This document shows, piece after piece, positions 1-6,364 of a stretch of 8,491 bases of DNA; the first letter of the stretch is position 1, and each line of letters begins with the position of its first letter. The translations under genes were made by a program, and so were the position numbers. The notes beneath the pieces were generated by a model. The model had not been told where the DNA came from, searched no databases, and saw nothing but the letters and a program-made list of their open reading frames with translations. Origin of the DNA: an uncultured Bacilli bacterium (GTDB lineage Bacteria; Bacillota_I; Bacilli_A; RF39; UBA660). The DNA is taken from positions 1-8,491 of the forward strand of contig CANQCH010000045.1 in the NCBI GenBank assembly GCA_947589165.1. The letters run 5' to 3'.

Positions 1-606
1 CCTTTAATGTTAACTTTAACTTATCCGATAGCCCAATTTTTCTTACCTTATTTTGAATTACATGAAATGATTATTGTCGCCGTTTTAGCTGCTCTTTGTT
101 ATGGCATTAGCAATGGCTTAATTTATAAAAGCGGCTATACTACTGGTGGTAATGATGTTTTAATGCAACTATTAAATAAATACTTTAAAGTTCCCGAATC
201 AAAAGGTTTAATGATTGTTAATTTATTAATCATTTTTTGTTGCATTTGGGTCTTTTCCATTGAAAAGGGAATTTATTCCTTAATCATTCTAGTTATTAGT
301 ACCATGTTTGTGGAAAAAGTTCTTTATGGCATTTCGGATAGCAAATTATTTTATATTTTTACCCGAAATTCAAAACTAATTAAAAAGGTTATTTTAGAAG
401 AATTTGAAAGCGGCTACACCATTTTACCAACTAAAGGGGGATATTCGCATATTCGGGGTTCATTGTTAATGGTGGCCGTTAGTAACCGTGATTATTATAA
501 GTTTAAATCTCGAATTTTAGAAATTGATCCGGATGCCTTTTTCATTATTGATGATTGTTATGAAGTAAATGGCGGTGTCAAAAGGTCAAATTTACCATTT
601 ATGTAA
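1..606 (+). CDS. YitT-family integral membrane protein with DUF2179 domain, 5'-truncated by the window edge
   Basis: This is the C-terminal 201 residues of a YitT-family protein. The frame is open to base 1 (two codons before the ATG at 7), and the family is usually about 280-290 residues, so roughly 80-90 residues with the first membrane helices lie outside the window; the ATG at 7 is probably internal. Visible are hydrophobic helices around residues 17-37, 67-85 and 87-105 (counting from the ATG at 7), and the family-type YTTGGNDVL segment near residues 44-52 after a helix. The soluble DUF2179 domain runs from about residue 110 to the end, with the typical GYTILPTKGGYS, EIDPDAFFIIDD and VNGG blocks. 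The function of YitT proteins is not established; DUF2179 is suspected to bind a small ligand. The gene ends inside an inverted repeat that continues into the ftsE promoter. Family assignment is firm, role unknown. Confidence 0.9.
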   Translation, partial: PLMLTLTYPIAQFFLPYFELHEMIIVAVLAALCYGISNGLIYKSGYTTGGNDVLMQLLNKYFKVPESKGLMIVNLLIIFCCIWVFSIEKGIYSLIILVISTMFVEKVLYGISDSKLFYIFTRNSKLIKKVILEEFESGYTILPTKGGYSHIRGSLLMVAVSNRDYYKFKSRILEIDPDAFFIIDDCYEVNGGVKRSNLPFM

Positions 607-628
607 AATAGGATAAATGGTATAATTT
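588..628 (+). repeat. Inverted repeat spanning the YitT stop codon and the ftsE promoter
   Basis: ACCATTTAT (594-602) is the exact reverse complement of ATAAATGGT (613-621), around a 10-base loop. Pairing extends outward (593 with 622) and, past one bulged T at 623, by five more pairs (588-592 with 624-628), giving about 15 pairs with one bulge. The right arm contains the extended -10 element. The stem is AT-rich and has no T-tract after it, so it is a poor terminator; it could be an operator, a weak hairpin at the 3' end of the YitT mRNA, or chance. Confidence 0.6.
618..626 (+). promoter_or_regulatory. Extended -10 promoter of the ftsEX operon
   Basis: TGG-TATAAT has a perfect -10 hexamer at 621-626 and the TGn extension directly before it. 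No convincing TTGACA-like -35 is found at 16-18 bases. The start of transcription would fall near 632-634, at the ribosome binding site, so the leader is only about ten bases. The 15 bases at 618-632 match 13 of 15 at the promoter near 3458. Confidence 0.7.
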
Positions 629-633
629 AAGCT

Positions 634-640
634 AGGAGGT
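634..640 (+). promoter_or_regulatory. Strong ribosome binding site of ftsE
   Basis: AGGAGGT is a full Shine-Dalgarno match, four bases... before the ATG at 644 (three bases, 641-643, after the final T; four after the GG). It fixes the ftsE start and lies at the predicted 5' end of the mRNA. Confidence 0.8.
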
Positions 641-643
641 ACA

Positions 644-1345
644 ATGAGTTTTATTGAGTTAAAAAATGTTAATAAAATTTATAAAAATGGTGTGACAGCT
701 TTAGCCGATATGTCAGTTTCTATTGAAAAAGGCGAATTTGTCTTTGTTATTGGCTTAACTGCCAGTGGTAAGTCCACTTTTATAAAGTTGTTATATAGAG
801 AAGAAAAGCCAACCAGTGGTCATGTTGTGGTCGGTGGTTTAAATGTAGAAAAAATTCGAAATGGCCGCGTTTATAAATTAAGAAGAAAAATTGGCATTGT
901 TTTCCAAGATTATAAATTATTACCTAAGCTAACCGTTTATGAAAATGTCGCTTTTGCTTTAGAATGCGTAGGCATGAAAGAAAAAGATATTCGTCCCAAA
1001 GTTTTGGAAGCTTTAGAAAGAGTTGGTTTAAAAGAAAAGGTACGTTGTTTTCCTAACGAATTATCCGGGGGAGAACAACAAAGAGTTTGTATTGCCCGGG
1101 CCATTGTTAATGAACCTAAGTTATTAATTTGTGATGAACCAACCGGAAATTTGGACCCCGAAACCAGCAAAGAAATTATGAATGTTATTGAAAGTATTAA
1201 TAAAGATTTAAAAACGACAATTATTATGGCTACCCATGATAAAGATATTGTTAACCGGATGAAAAAACGGGTGTTAGTCATAGATCATGGCGTTTTAGTT
1301 GGGGATTATGCGAAAGGAAGGTATAAAGCGCATGAAAGTAATTAG
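644..1345 (+). CDS. ftsE: FtsE, cell-division ABC transporter ATPase
   Basis: FtsE is the cytoplasmic ATPase that partners FtsX at the inner face of the membrane. The complex does not move a substrate; it converts ATP hydrolysis into a conformational signal that activates an extracellular peptidoglycan hydrolase. All ABC landmarks are present in the 233 residues: Walker A 37-45 (GLTASGKST, K43), Q-loop Q88, signature LSGGEQQ 140-146, Walker B LLICDEP 160-166 with E165, D-loop NLD 169-171 and H-loop H198. The block YREEKPTSG (51-59) and the length are typical of FtsE rather than of a generic transporter ATPase. Walker A keeps the catalytic GK[ST] but has LTAS where FtsE usually has PSGA or similar. 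The start is set by AGGAGGT just upstream. It overlaps ftsX by 14 bases and probably shares its promoter (618-626) with ftsX and the M23 gene. Confidence 0.96.
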   Translation: MSFIELKNVNKIYKNGVTALADMSVSIEKGEFVFVIGLTASGKSTFIKLLYREEKPTSGHVVVGGLNVEKIRNGRVYKLRRKIGIVFQDYKLLPKLTVYENVAFALECVGMKEKDIRPKVLEALERVGLKEKVRCFPNELSGGEQQRVCIARAIVNEPKLLICDEPTGNLDPETSKEIMNVIESINKDLKTTIIMATHDKDIVNRMKKRVLVIDHGVLVGDYAKGRYKAHESN

Positions 1346-2225
1346 AATTATTGGTCGGAGTTTTAGAGATTCCTTTAAAAGCATCAGTCGGAATTTTAGT
1401 TTAAGTTTTGCATCAATTATGTGTACAACCATAACTTTAATTTTAGTAGCTGTGGCTATTGTTTGTGCGGCTAATATTGAAAATGCGACCAAAATAATTG
1501 AAGATGAATTAAGTATTGTCGTTTATTTAAATAAGGATGTCACGGCCGAACAAATTGAAAATATTAAAAGTGATATTAAATCCCAAAGTAATGTTGCTAG
1601 TTCCACTTTTAAAAGTAAAGATGAATGGAAAGTGGAATTAGGTGATTATTCCGAAGATGTAGGCAACATTTTAGATTATTTGGATGATAACCCTTTATTT
1701 GATTCCTTTATTGTTAAAGTTCACGATGTTGACTATTTAGAAGATACGGCTAAATATATTAATGATATTGATGGTGTAGAATCAGTTAAATATGGCGAAG
1801 GTATGGTGGAAAATGTTATTTCGACCTTTAATGTTGTTGAAAAAATTGTCATTGTTGCCGTGATTACGTTAATCTTAGTAACGGCCTTCTTAATTAGTAA
1901 TACGATTAAATTAACAATTATTAATCGGAAAAACGAAATTGAAATAATGCGTTTAGTTGGAGCTAGTAATACATCAATTAAATTACCATTTTTAATTGAA
2001 GGCTTTATAATTGGCATCATCGGAGCCATTATTCCTATCTGTATTACAATCTATGGGTATGTTATTTTATATAGTAAAATGCATGGCGAACTATTCACGA
2101 ATTTAGTCTTTTTAATAAAACCATATAATTTTGTCTTTTATGTTTCCTTAGTTTTAATCGTCATTGGCGCCATTGTCGGGATGTTAGGAAGCTTAAAGGC
2201 GGTAAGGAAGTATTTGAAAATATGA
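1332..2225 (+). CDS. ftsX: FtsX, cell-division ABC transporter permease subunit
   Basis: FtsX is the membrane half of the FtsEX complex and carries the extracellular domain that contacts the murein hydrolase. The 297 residues show the FtsX plan: a cytoplasmic N-terminus, TM1 about 24-47, an extracellular domain about 48-168, then TM2 170-190, TM3 219-245 and TM4 267-288. The cytoplasmic loop after TM2 carries NRKNEIEIMRLVGAS (198-212), the conserved MacB/FtsX-type segment that couples to the ATPase. The start at 1332 is preferred over the in-frame ATG at 1299 because AAGGAAGG (1314-1321) lies ten bases before 1332 and the protein then begins MKVIRIIGRSFRDSF, as typical FtsX proteins do. It overlaps the end of ftsE by 14 bases and the start of the M23 gene by ATGA, implying translational coupling and fixed stoichiometry. 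Confidence 0.95.
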   Translation: MKVIRIIGRSFRDSFKSISRNFSLSFASIMCTTITLILVAVAIVCAANIENATKIIEDELSIVVYLNKDVTAEQIENIKSDIKSQSNVASSTFKSKDEWKVELGDYSEDVGNILDYLDDNPLFDSFIVKVHDVDYLEDTAKYINDIDGVESVKYGEGMVENVISTFNVVEKIVIVAVITLILVTAFLISNTIKLTIINRKNEIEIMRLVGASNTSIKLPFLIEGFIIGIIGAIIPICITIYGYVILYSKMHGELFTNLVFLIKPYNFVFYVSLVLIVIGAIVGMLGSLKAVRKYLKI

Positions 2226-3412
2226 AAAAGAAAATTATTGCTTTAATCTTAAGTTTAATTTGCCTTTTACCCATAACCGTATTTGCGGAAGCTAATACTT
2301 TAGGGGGCGTTAGAGAAGAATTAAAAGATTTACAAAATCAAAAAAAGACTAATGATAGTAAAAAAGCTTTAACGGCATCCGAAAAAAAGAAAAAACAACA
2401 AGATATTTTAAATGCGCAAAAGCAAAAAGAAGAATCCGAAACCAAAATTGAATTGGCTAAAAAAAGTATTAAAGAAACGGAAGAAAAAATTGCGGAATAC
2501 GAAGAAAAATCGAAAGAAGCGATGGAATTTTATCAATTAATGTTGGGTAATAATGAGTATTTAGAATTTCTTTCTGATGCTTCAAGTATTACCGAGTTGA
2601 TTATGCGGCGAGATGCCATTGAACAATTAGTTAAATACAATCAAGAACAATTAGTGGCCATGGCTAATTTAATTAAAGAAAATGAACAAAAACAAGTTGA
2701 TTTAAAAAATTATGAAAAAGAACTAGATAAAAATATTGAAATTTATGCGGAAAAAATTGAAGAGTTAGATGATGAATTAGTTTCCTTAACCGATGTTAAT
2801 GCGACAATAGATGAACAAATTGCGTTGAAAAAAGCATCTATTCAAATGTTCGAAAGTATGAAATGTAGGGAAGATGAAACTTTAGACGCGTGTACCCAAA
2901 GAACGATGAAGTCTGGGGGGTGGATTAAACCTGTCGCCAAAGGACGCATCAATAGTTTATTTGGTCGAAGAACTGCTTCCGCGGCAGTATCCGGTAACCA
3001 TAGTGGAATTGATATTGGTATTGCGGAAGGAACAACGGTTTATTCGGCAACAACGAGTGGTGTCGTAATGGCTATTTTAAGAAAATCTTCCTGCGGTGGT
3101 AATCAAGTGTTTGTGCAAGCTAATGTTGGTGGTAAAACTTATACGGTATTATATGCCCATTTATTATCAATTAGTGTTAAAGCTAATCAACAAGTAAATG
3201 CTAATACGGTTATTGGTGTCTCTGGCGGATATAGTACCGCTAAAATACACGGTGGTTATGATGGTTGTACTACGGGTGCCCATCTCCATTTATCAGTTTC
3301 CAATGGAGCTTATGATGGCTATGCCAAATTTAAAGCTAATTTAATAAATCCACCTGGTTATCCTAAAACGAAAGGCGCATATTTTTATTCGCGATATCAA
3401 TGGTTTGATTAA
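2222..3412 (+). CDS. Secreted coiled-coil M23 (LytM-type) peptidoglycan endopeptidase, probable FtsEX effector
   Basis: This is a secreted zinc endopeptidase predicted to cut peptidoglycan cross-bridges. It has a signal peptide (1-22, ending VFA), a Glu/Lys-rich coiled coil about 26-210 interrupted by a helical hairpin-like segment around 100-135, a short linker with C215 and C224, and an M23 domain about 235-385. The active-site set is complete: H260 and D264 (HSGID) and H356 as zinc ligands, H313 (YAHL) and H354 (GAHLH) as catalytic histidines. It should therefore be an active enzyme, unlike EnvC, whose LytM domain is degenerate and only activates amidases. Coiled coil plus hydrolase, encoded directly after ftsX with an ATGA overlap, matches the known logic by which FtsX regulates CwlO, PcsB or EnvC; here the catalytic domain is M23. 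AAGGAAG at 2204-2210 serves the start. C291 and C349 are further cysteines in the exported part. Confidence 0.92.
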   Translation: MKKKIIALILSLICLLPITVFAEANTLGGVREELKDLQNQKKTNDSKKALTASEKKKKQQDILNAQKQKEESETKIELAKKSIKETEEKIAEYEEKSKEAMEFYQLMLGNNEYLEFLSDASSITELIMRRDAIEQLVKYNQEQLVAMANLIKENEQKQVDLKNYEKELDKNIEIYAEKIEELDDELVSLTDVNATIDEQIALKKASIQMFESMKCREDETLDACTQRTMKSGGWIKPVAKGRINSLFGRRTASAAVSGNHSGIDIGIAEGTTVYSATTSGVVMAILRKSSCGGNQVFVQANVGGKTYTVLYAHLLSISVKANQQVNANTVIGVSGGYSTAKIHGGYDGCTTGAHLHLSVSNGAYDGYAKFKANLINPPGYPKTKGAYFYSRYQWFD

Positions 3413-3429
3413 ACCATTGATTTTTTCTT
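3396..3429 (+). terminator. Intrinsic terminator of the ftsEX-M23 operon
   Basis: TCAATGGTTT (3397-3406) pairs perfectly with AAACCATTGA (3411-3420) around the loop GATT, and A3396 can pair with T3421 to give an 11-pair stem. It is followed by a run of six T and then CTT. The TAA stop codon (3410-3412) sits in the loop and right arm, so the last codons of the M23 gene form the left arm. This separates the division operon from the next unit. Confidence 0.85.
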
Positions 3430-3457
3430 AAAAAAAGGTACTATTTAATTAATTCTA

Positions 3458-3466
3458 TGATATACT
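3458..3466 (+). promoter_or_regulatory. Extended -10 promoter of the envelope cassette
   Basis: TGA-TATACT, with TGn at 3458-3460 and the -10 hexamer at 3461-3466, lies about 35 bases after the terminator. No -35 is convincing at 16-18 bases; an A-run at 3430-3436 lies upstream. The predicted transcription start near 3472-3474 leaves a leader of about 14 bases. The sequence 3458-3472 is nearly the same as the ftsE promoter. Confidence 0.65.
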
Positions 3467-3474
3467 TTAAGCGT

Positions 3475-3479
3475 AGGTG
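3475..3479 (+). promoter_or_regulatory. Ribosome binding site deciding the start of the Ig/transglutaminase gene
   Basis: AGGTG lies seven bases before the ATG at 3487. The other in-frame ATG, at 3457, overlaps the promoter -10 region and has no Shine-Dalgarno sequence, so 3487 is taken as the start. Confidence 0.65.
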
Positions 3480-3486
3480 TTTTGGA

Positions 3487-5094
3487 ATGGAAAAAAAAGG
3501 AAAAAAGCAAAAATCAGCTGCAAAAGCTAAAATAAAAAATAAACGATGGCCAAAAATTACGATAATTATTATTGCAAGTTTAATTCTTTTGGGTCTTCTT
3601 TTTGGCGGAGGTCTTTATTTATACCAAGAAAGTAACTTAAAACGGGAACTTAATTGGGAATTAGGGCAAAGTGAATTAACGCTAAAAGATTTATTTAAAA
3701 GGGATGTTCCCGCGCAAGCCAAGTTAGCGACAGATTTAAAGACAATTGATTTTCATAAATTGGGTGATGTTACTTTAAAAGTTAAAATCGGCAAAAAAAT
3801 AAAAAAAGTTAAATTACATATTGTGGACACAACCAAGCCCAAGGTAGAATTTCAAGATGTTTCGGTCTATTTAGATTATAAATTTAATGCCGAAGATTTT
3901 GTGGTGAGTGTGGAAGATCAAACTGAAGTAACGATTGATGCTACAGGCTTACCTAAAAGTTTAGATTTTGGGACATATTCTATTACGGTTACCGTTAAAG
4001 ATAGTTCAGGTAATACGACCGTTGGCCATCAAAATTTAACTATTGGAGCGGTTAAACCCATTTTTTATTTAGAATTGGGCGATGAAGTAACCCAAAGTGA
4101 TTTAGTTTATAATAACGAAAATAAATCCGCGATTTCCAAAAGCGAATTAAAAAAAATAAATGCGAGTGACGTTGGTGAATATATTTTAAAAACCACCGTT
4201 GATGACCGCGAATATGAAACCAAGATTATTATCACGGATACAACAGCCCCAACTTTAACTTTAAAAAATGTGACGCTTTATGATGATGCCAAAAGCATCG
4301 AAGCTGATGCTTTTGTGAAAAAATTAAAAGATGCTTCAAAGACCGAAGTTAAGATTACCAGTGAAATTACTTTTGGTAAATTAGGGAAACAAGAAGTGAC
4401 GATTGAAGCCGTTGATGCTTATCAAAATAAAACGACAAAGACAGCCACATTAACTATTAAAAAAGATACAGATGCCCCAGTTATTTCGGGCTTATCAACC
4501 TTAAAAATTAATAAAAATGCGACCGTCGATTATCTAAAAGGGGTTAGTGCCTATGATAAAAAAGATGGCAAAGTCGCAGTAAAAATAAGTAGTAATGGAG
4601 TCAAAGCTGGGACCGCTGGAACTTATTACGTTACTTATACCGCTGTTGATAAATCGGGAAATAAAGCCACGAAAAAAAGAGAAGTGGAAGTTAAACATGA
4701 CCAAAATGATTTAAATAATAAAATTAAAAGTGTTGCGAGCCAAGTTGGTAATAGTCCAAGTGCAATCGTTAATTATGTAAACGAACATATGCGGAATGCC
4801 AATACTTGGGGCGAAAATGATGCTACATGGTATGGCTTAACTAATTGGCGCGGAAACTGTTATGTTCATGCGAGTGTCGTTAAAGCTTTAATGGAAGCAA
4901 AAGGCTATCAAGCACGTTTAACCAATACGACTAATAAAGAACATTATTGGGTTTTAGCTTTAGTTAATGGTACATGGTTACATTTTGACTCCGTTAGTTC
5001 TTATAAATTAATTGGGGGAACTGATGAAGAACGGATTGCCACTTTAAAGGGTAAATACGTATGGGAAAGACCATCATGGCTACCCGTCGTCTAG
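3487..5094 (+). CDS. Membrane-anchored multi-Ig-like protein with C-terminal transglutaminase-like (cysteine protease fold) domain
   Basis: The 535-residue protein has a Lys-rich cytoplasmic tail (1-23), one membrane anchor (about 24-46) and a long extracellular part. Five beta-rich modules can be seen: about 50-114, 115-187, 188-251, 252-326 and 327-404. Several joints carry the DTT-x-P or DTDAP signature of DUF5011/Ig-like repeats, and the KDSSGN and VDKSGN turns are typical. Modules 1-2 and 3-4 look like a duplicated pair. The C-terminal domain (about 405-535) is transglutaminase-like, with C458 in WRGNCYVHASVVKALMEAKG, H486 in KEHYWV and D501 in WLHFDSV, a complete Cys-His-Asp triad. Such domains in Bacillota surface proteins may act as peptidases, cross-linking enzymes or binding modules; substrate unknown. 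It is the first gene of the second unit and overlaps the MBOAT gene by 34 bases, so the products probably work together at the envelope. Confidence 0.88.
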   Translation: MEKKGKKQKSAAKAKIKNKRWPKITIIIIASLILLGLLFGGGLYLYQESNLKRELNWELGQSELTLKDLFKRDVPAQAKLATDLKTIDFHKLGDVTLKVKIGKKIKKVKLHIVDTTKPKVEFQDVSVYLDYKFNAEDFVVSVEDQTEVTIDATGLPKSLDFGTYSITVTVKDSSGNTTVGHQNLTIGAVKPIFYLELGDEVTQSDLVYNNENKSAISKSELKKINASDVGEYILKTTVDDREYETKIIITDTTAPTLTLKNVTLYDDAKSIEADAFVKKLKDASKTEVKITSEITFGKLGKQEVTIEAVDAYQNKTTKTATLTIKKDTDAPVISGLSTLKINKNATVDYLKGVSAYDKKDGKVAVKISSNGVKAGTAGTYYVTYTAVDKSGNKATKKREVEVKHDQNDLNNKIKSVASQVGNSPSAIVNYVNEHMRNANTWGENDATWYGLTNWRGNCYVHASVVKALMEAKGYQARLTNTTNKEHYWVLALVNGTWLHFDSVSSYKLIGGTDEERIATLKGKYVWERPSWLPVV

Positions 5095-6356
5095 CGCCAA
5101 TCTTTCTTTTAATAGTTAGTCTATTAGTTTATGCTAGTTTTGGCCTAGCTAATTTTGGTTTTATTTTATTTAGTTTATTTACGAGTTATTTAACGGCCCT
5201 TTATTTAACTAATCATCAAAATAAAATAATTTTAACTTTAGCGATTATTCTTAATGCCAGTATCTTTTTCCTTTTTAAAATTACGCCTAATGTTACGATA
5301 AAGACCATGACTTTTATTGCTCCGGTCGGTTTAGCTTATTATACTTTGCAAGTTATATCTTATTTAATTGATGTTTATCGGGGCAAATATCAAGCCGAAC
5401 GAAATCTTCTTCGTTATGGCCTCTATATTTTTTATTTTCCTATTTTATTAATTGGGCCAATTAATCGGTATGATAATTTTAATAAAGCATTAGATCAAAT
5501 TAAAATTACATTAGATAATATATATGCCGGGTTACTTCGCATCCTTTGGGGTTTATTTAAAAAGTTGGTCATTGCCGGACGCTTAACCATTTTAGTTAAT
5601 AGCCTTACTAGTTATACTAGTGGGGGAGCCTTTGCTCTTTTAGCTTGTTTTAGTTACGCCATTTTACTATATGCCGATTTTAGTGGGGGTATCGATATTG
5701 TTTTAGGTTTTTCCCGTTTATTTGGTTTAATTTTGCCAGAAAACTTTGATCATCCGTATTTTAAAAAAAATATTAAAAGTTTTTGGAATGCTTGGCATAT
5801 GAGCTTAAGTAATTGGTTAAAAGACTACATTTATATTTCCCTAGGGGGCAACCGGAAAGGTAAAATTAGAACCAAAATAAATATTATTATTACTTTTTTA
5901 GTTTCTGGTTTATGGCATGGGCTCAATTATTTAGTTTGGGGTCTATGTCATGGTCTTTTAGTTGCTTTTCCCAATTTTCTTCGGACGAAATGGCCTCGGG
6001 TAAATCATTTTATAACCATTGTGTTAGTTTCATTATTATGGGTCTTTTTTGTCTATAATGATACCTTTACGGCCTTAAAAATGCTAGCAAGTATTTTTAC
6101 CACTTTTAATTATCAATTACTTTTGGCTAATATCTTTAACTTTGGTTTAAATGGTATAAATTATTTAATCTTAATCTGGGCAATTATGACCTTATTTTTA
6201 GGCGAAGCTTATGAAAAACCAATCCAAAAATTTTGTCATCAAAGAAAAATTGAAGGACGCTTAATTATTTTAGGTATGGCTTTATTTATCATTTTATTAT
6301 TTGGCATTTATGGCATTGGCTTTGAAGTTAGCGACTTTATTTATAGTAAGTTTTAG
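5061..6356 (+). CDS. MBOAT-family membrane O-acyltransferase (DltB/AlgI/PatA type)
   Basis: Multi-pass membrane acyltransferase of 431 residues, expected to pass an acyl group across the membrane toward a surface polymer. MBOAT/AlgI signatures are clear: APVGLAYYTLQVISYLIDVYRGK (88-109), the polar segment FPILLIGPINRYDNF (126-140), FWNAWHMSLSNWLKDYIYISLGGNRKG (241-267) with H246, and SGLWHGLNYLVWGLCHG (282-298) with H286, the near-invariant MBOAT histidine. About ten hydrophobic segments are spread along the chain. The start at 5061 has AAAGGG nine bases upstream; ATG 5076 with GGGAAAG before it is a fair alternative. Either way the start lies inside the previous gene, suggesting translational coupling. 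The next gene is a DltD/AlgJ-like SGNH protein, the usual partner of this class. No dltA or dltC is present, so D-alanylation is not supported; the acyl group (perhaps acetyl) and acceptor are unknown. Confidence 0.93.
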   Translation: MGKTIMATRRLAPIFLLIVSLLVYASFGLANFGFILFSLFTSYLTALYLTNHQNKIILTLAIILNASIFFLFKITPNVTIKTMTFIAPVGLAYYTLQVISYLIDVYRGKYQAERNLLRYGLYIFYFPILLIGPINRYDNFNKALDQIKITLDNIYAGLLRILWGLFKKLVIAGRLTILVNSLTSYTSGGAFALLACFSYAILLYADFSGGIDIVLGFSRLFGLILPENFDHPYFKKNIKSFWNAWHMSLSNWLKDYIYISLGGNRKGKIRTKINIIITFLVSGLWHGLNYLVWGLCHGLLVAFPNFLRTKWPRVNHFITIVLVSLLWVFFVYNDTFTALKMLASIFTTFNYQLLLANIFNFGLNGINYLILIWAIMTLFLGEAYEKPIQKFCHQRKIEGRLIILGMALFIILLFGIYGIGFEVSDFIYSKF

Positions 6357-6364
6357 GTGAGAAA

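Noticed and set aside
937..1281. Open frame on the - strand inside ftsE
   Set aside because: It lies opposite a fully conserved ABC ATPase gene, has no ribosome binding site and its protein resembles no family; it is a shadow of the coding strand.
1299..1331. Eleven-residue N-terminal extension of FtsX from ATG 1299
   Set aside because: No ribosome binding site before 1299, whereas AAGGAAGG stands ten bases before 1332 and the shorter protein matches the usual FtsX N-terminus.
1295..1492. Open frame on the - strand across the ftsE-ftsX junction
   Set aside because: Short, hydrophobic by reflection of the TM1 codons of ftsX, and opposite two genuine genes.
1733..2029. Open frame on the - strand inside ftsX
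   Set aside because: Antisense to the conserved membrane part of ftsX with no independent start signals.
3457..3486. Ten-residue N-terminal extension of the Ig/transglutaminase protein from ATG 3457
   Set aside because: This ATG overlaps the TGn-TATACT promoter and would be upstream of the predicted mRNA start; AGGTG fits the ATG at 3487.
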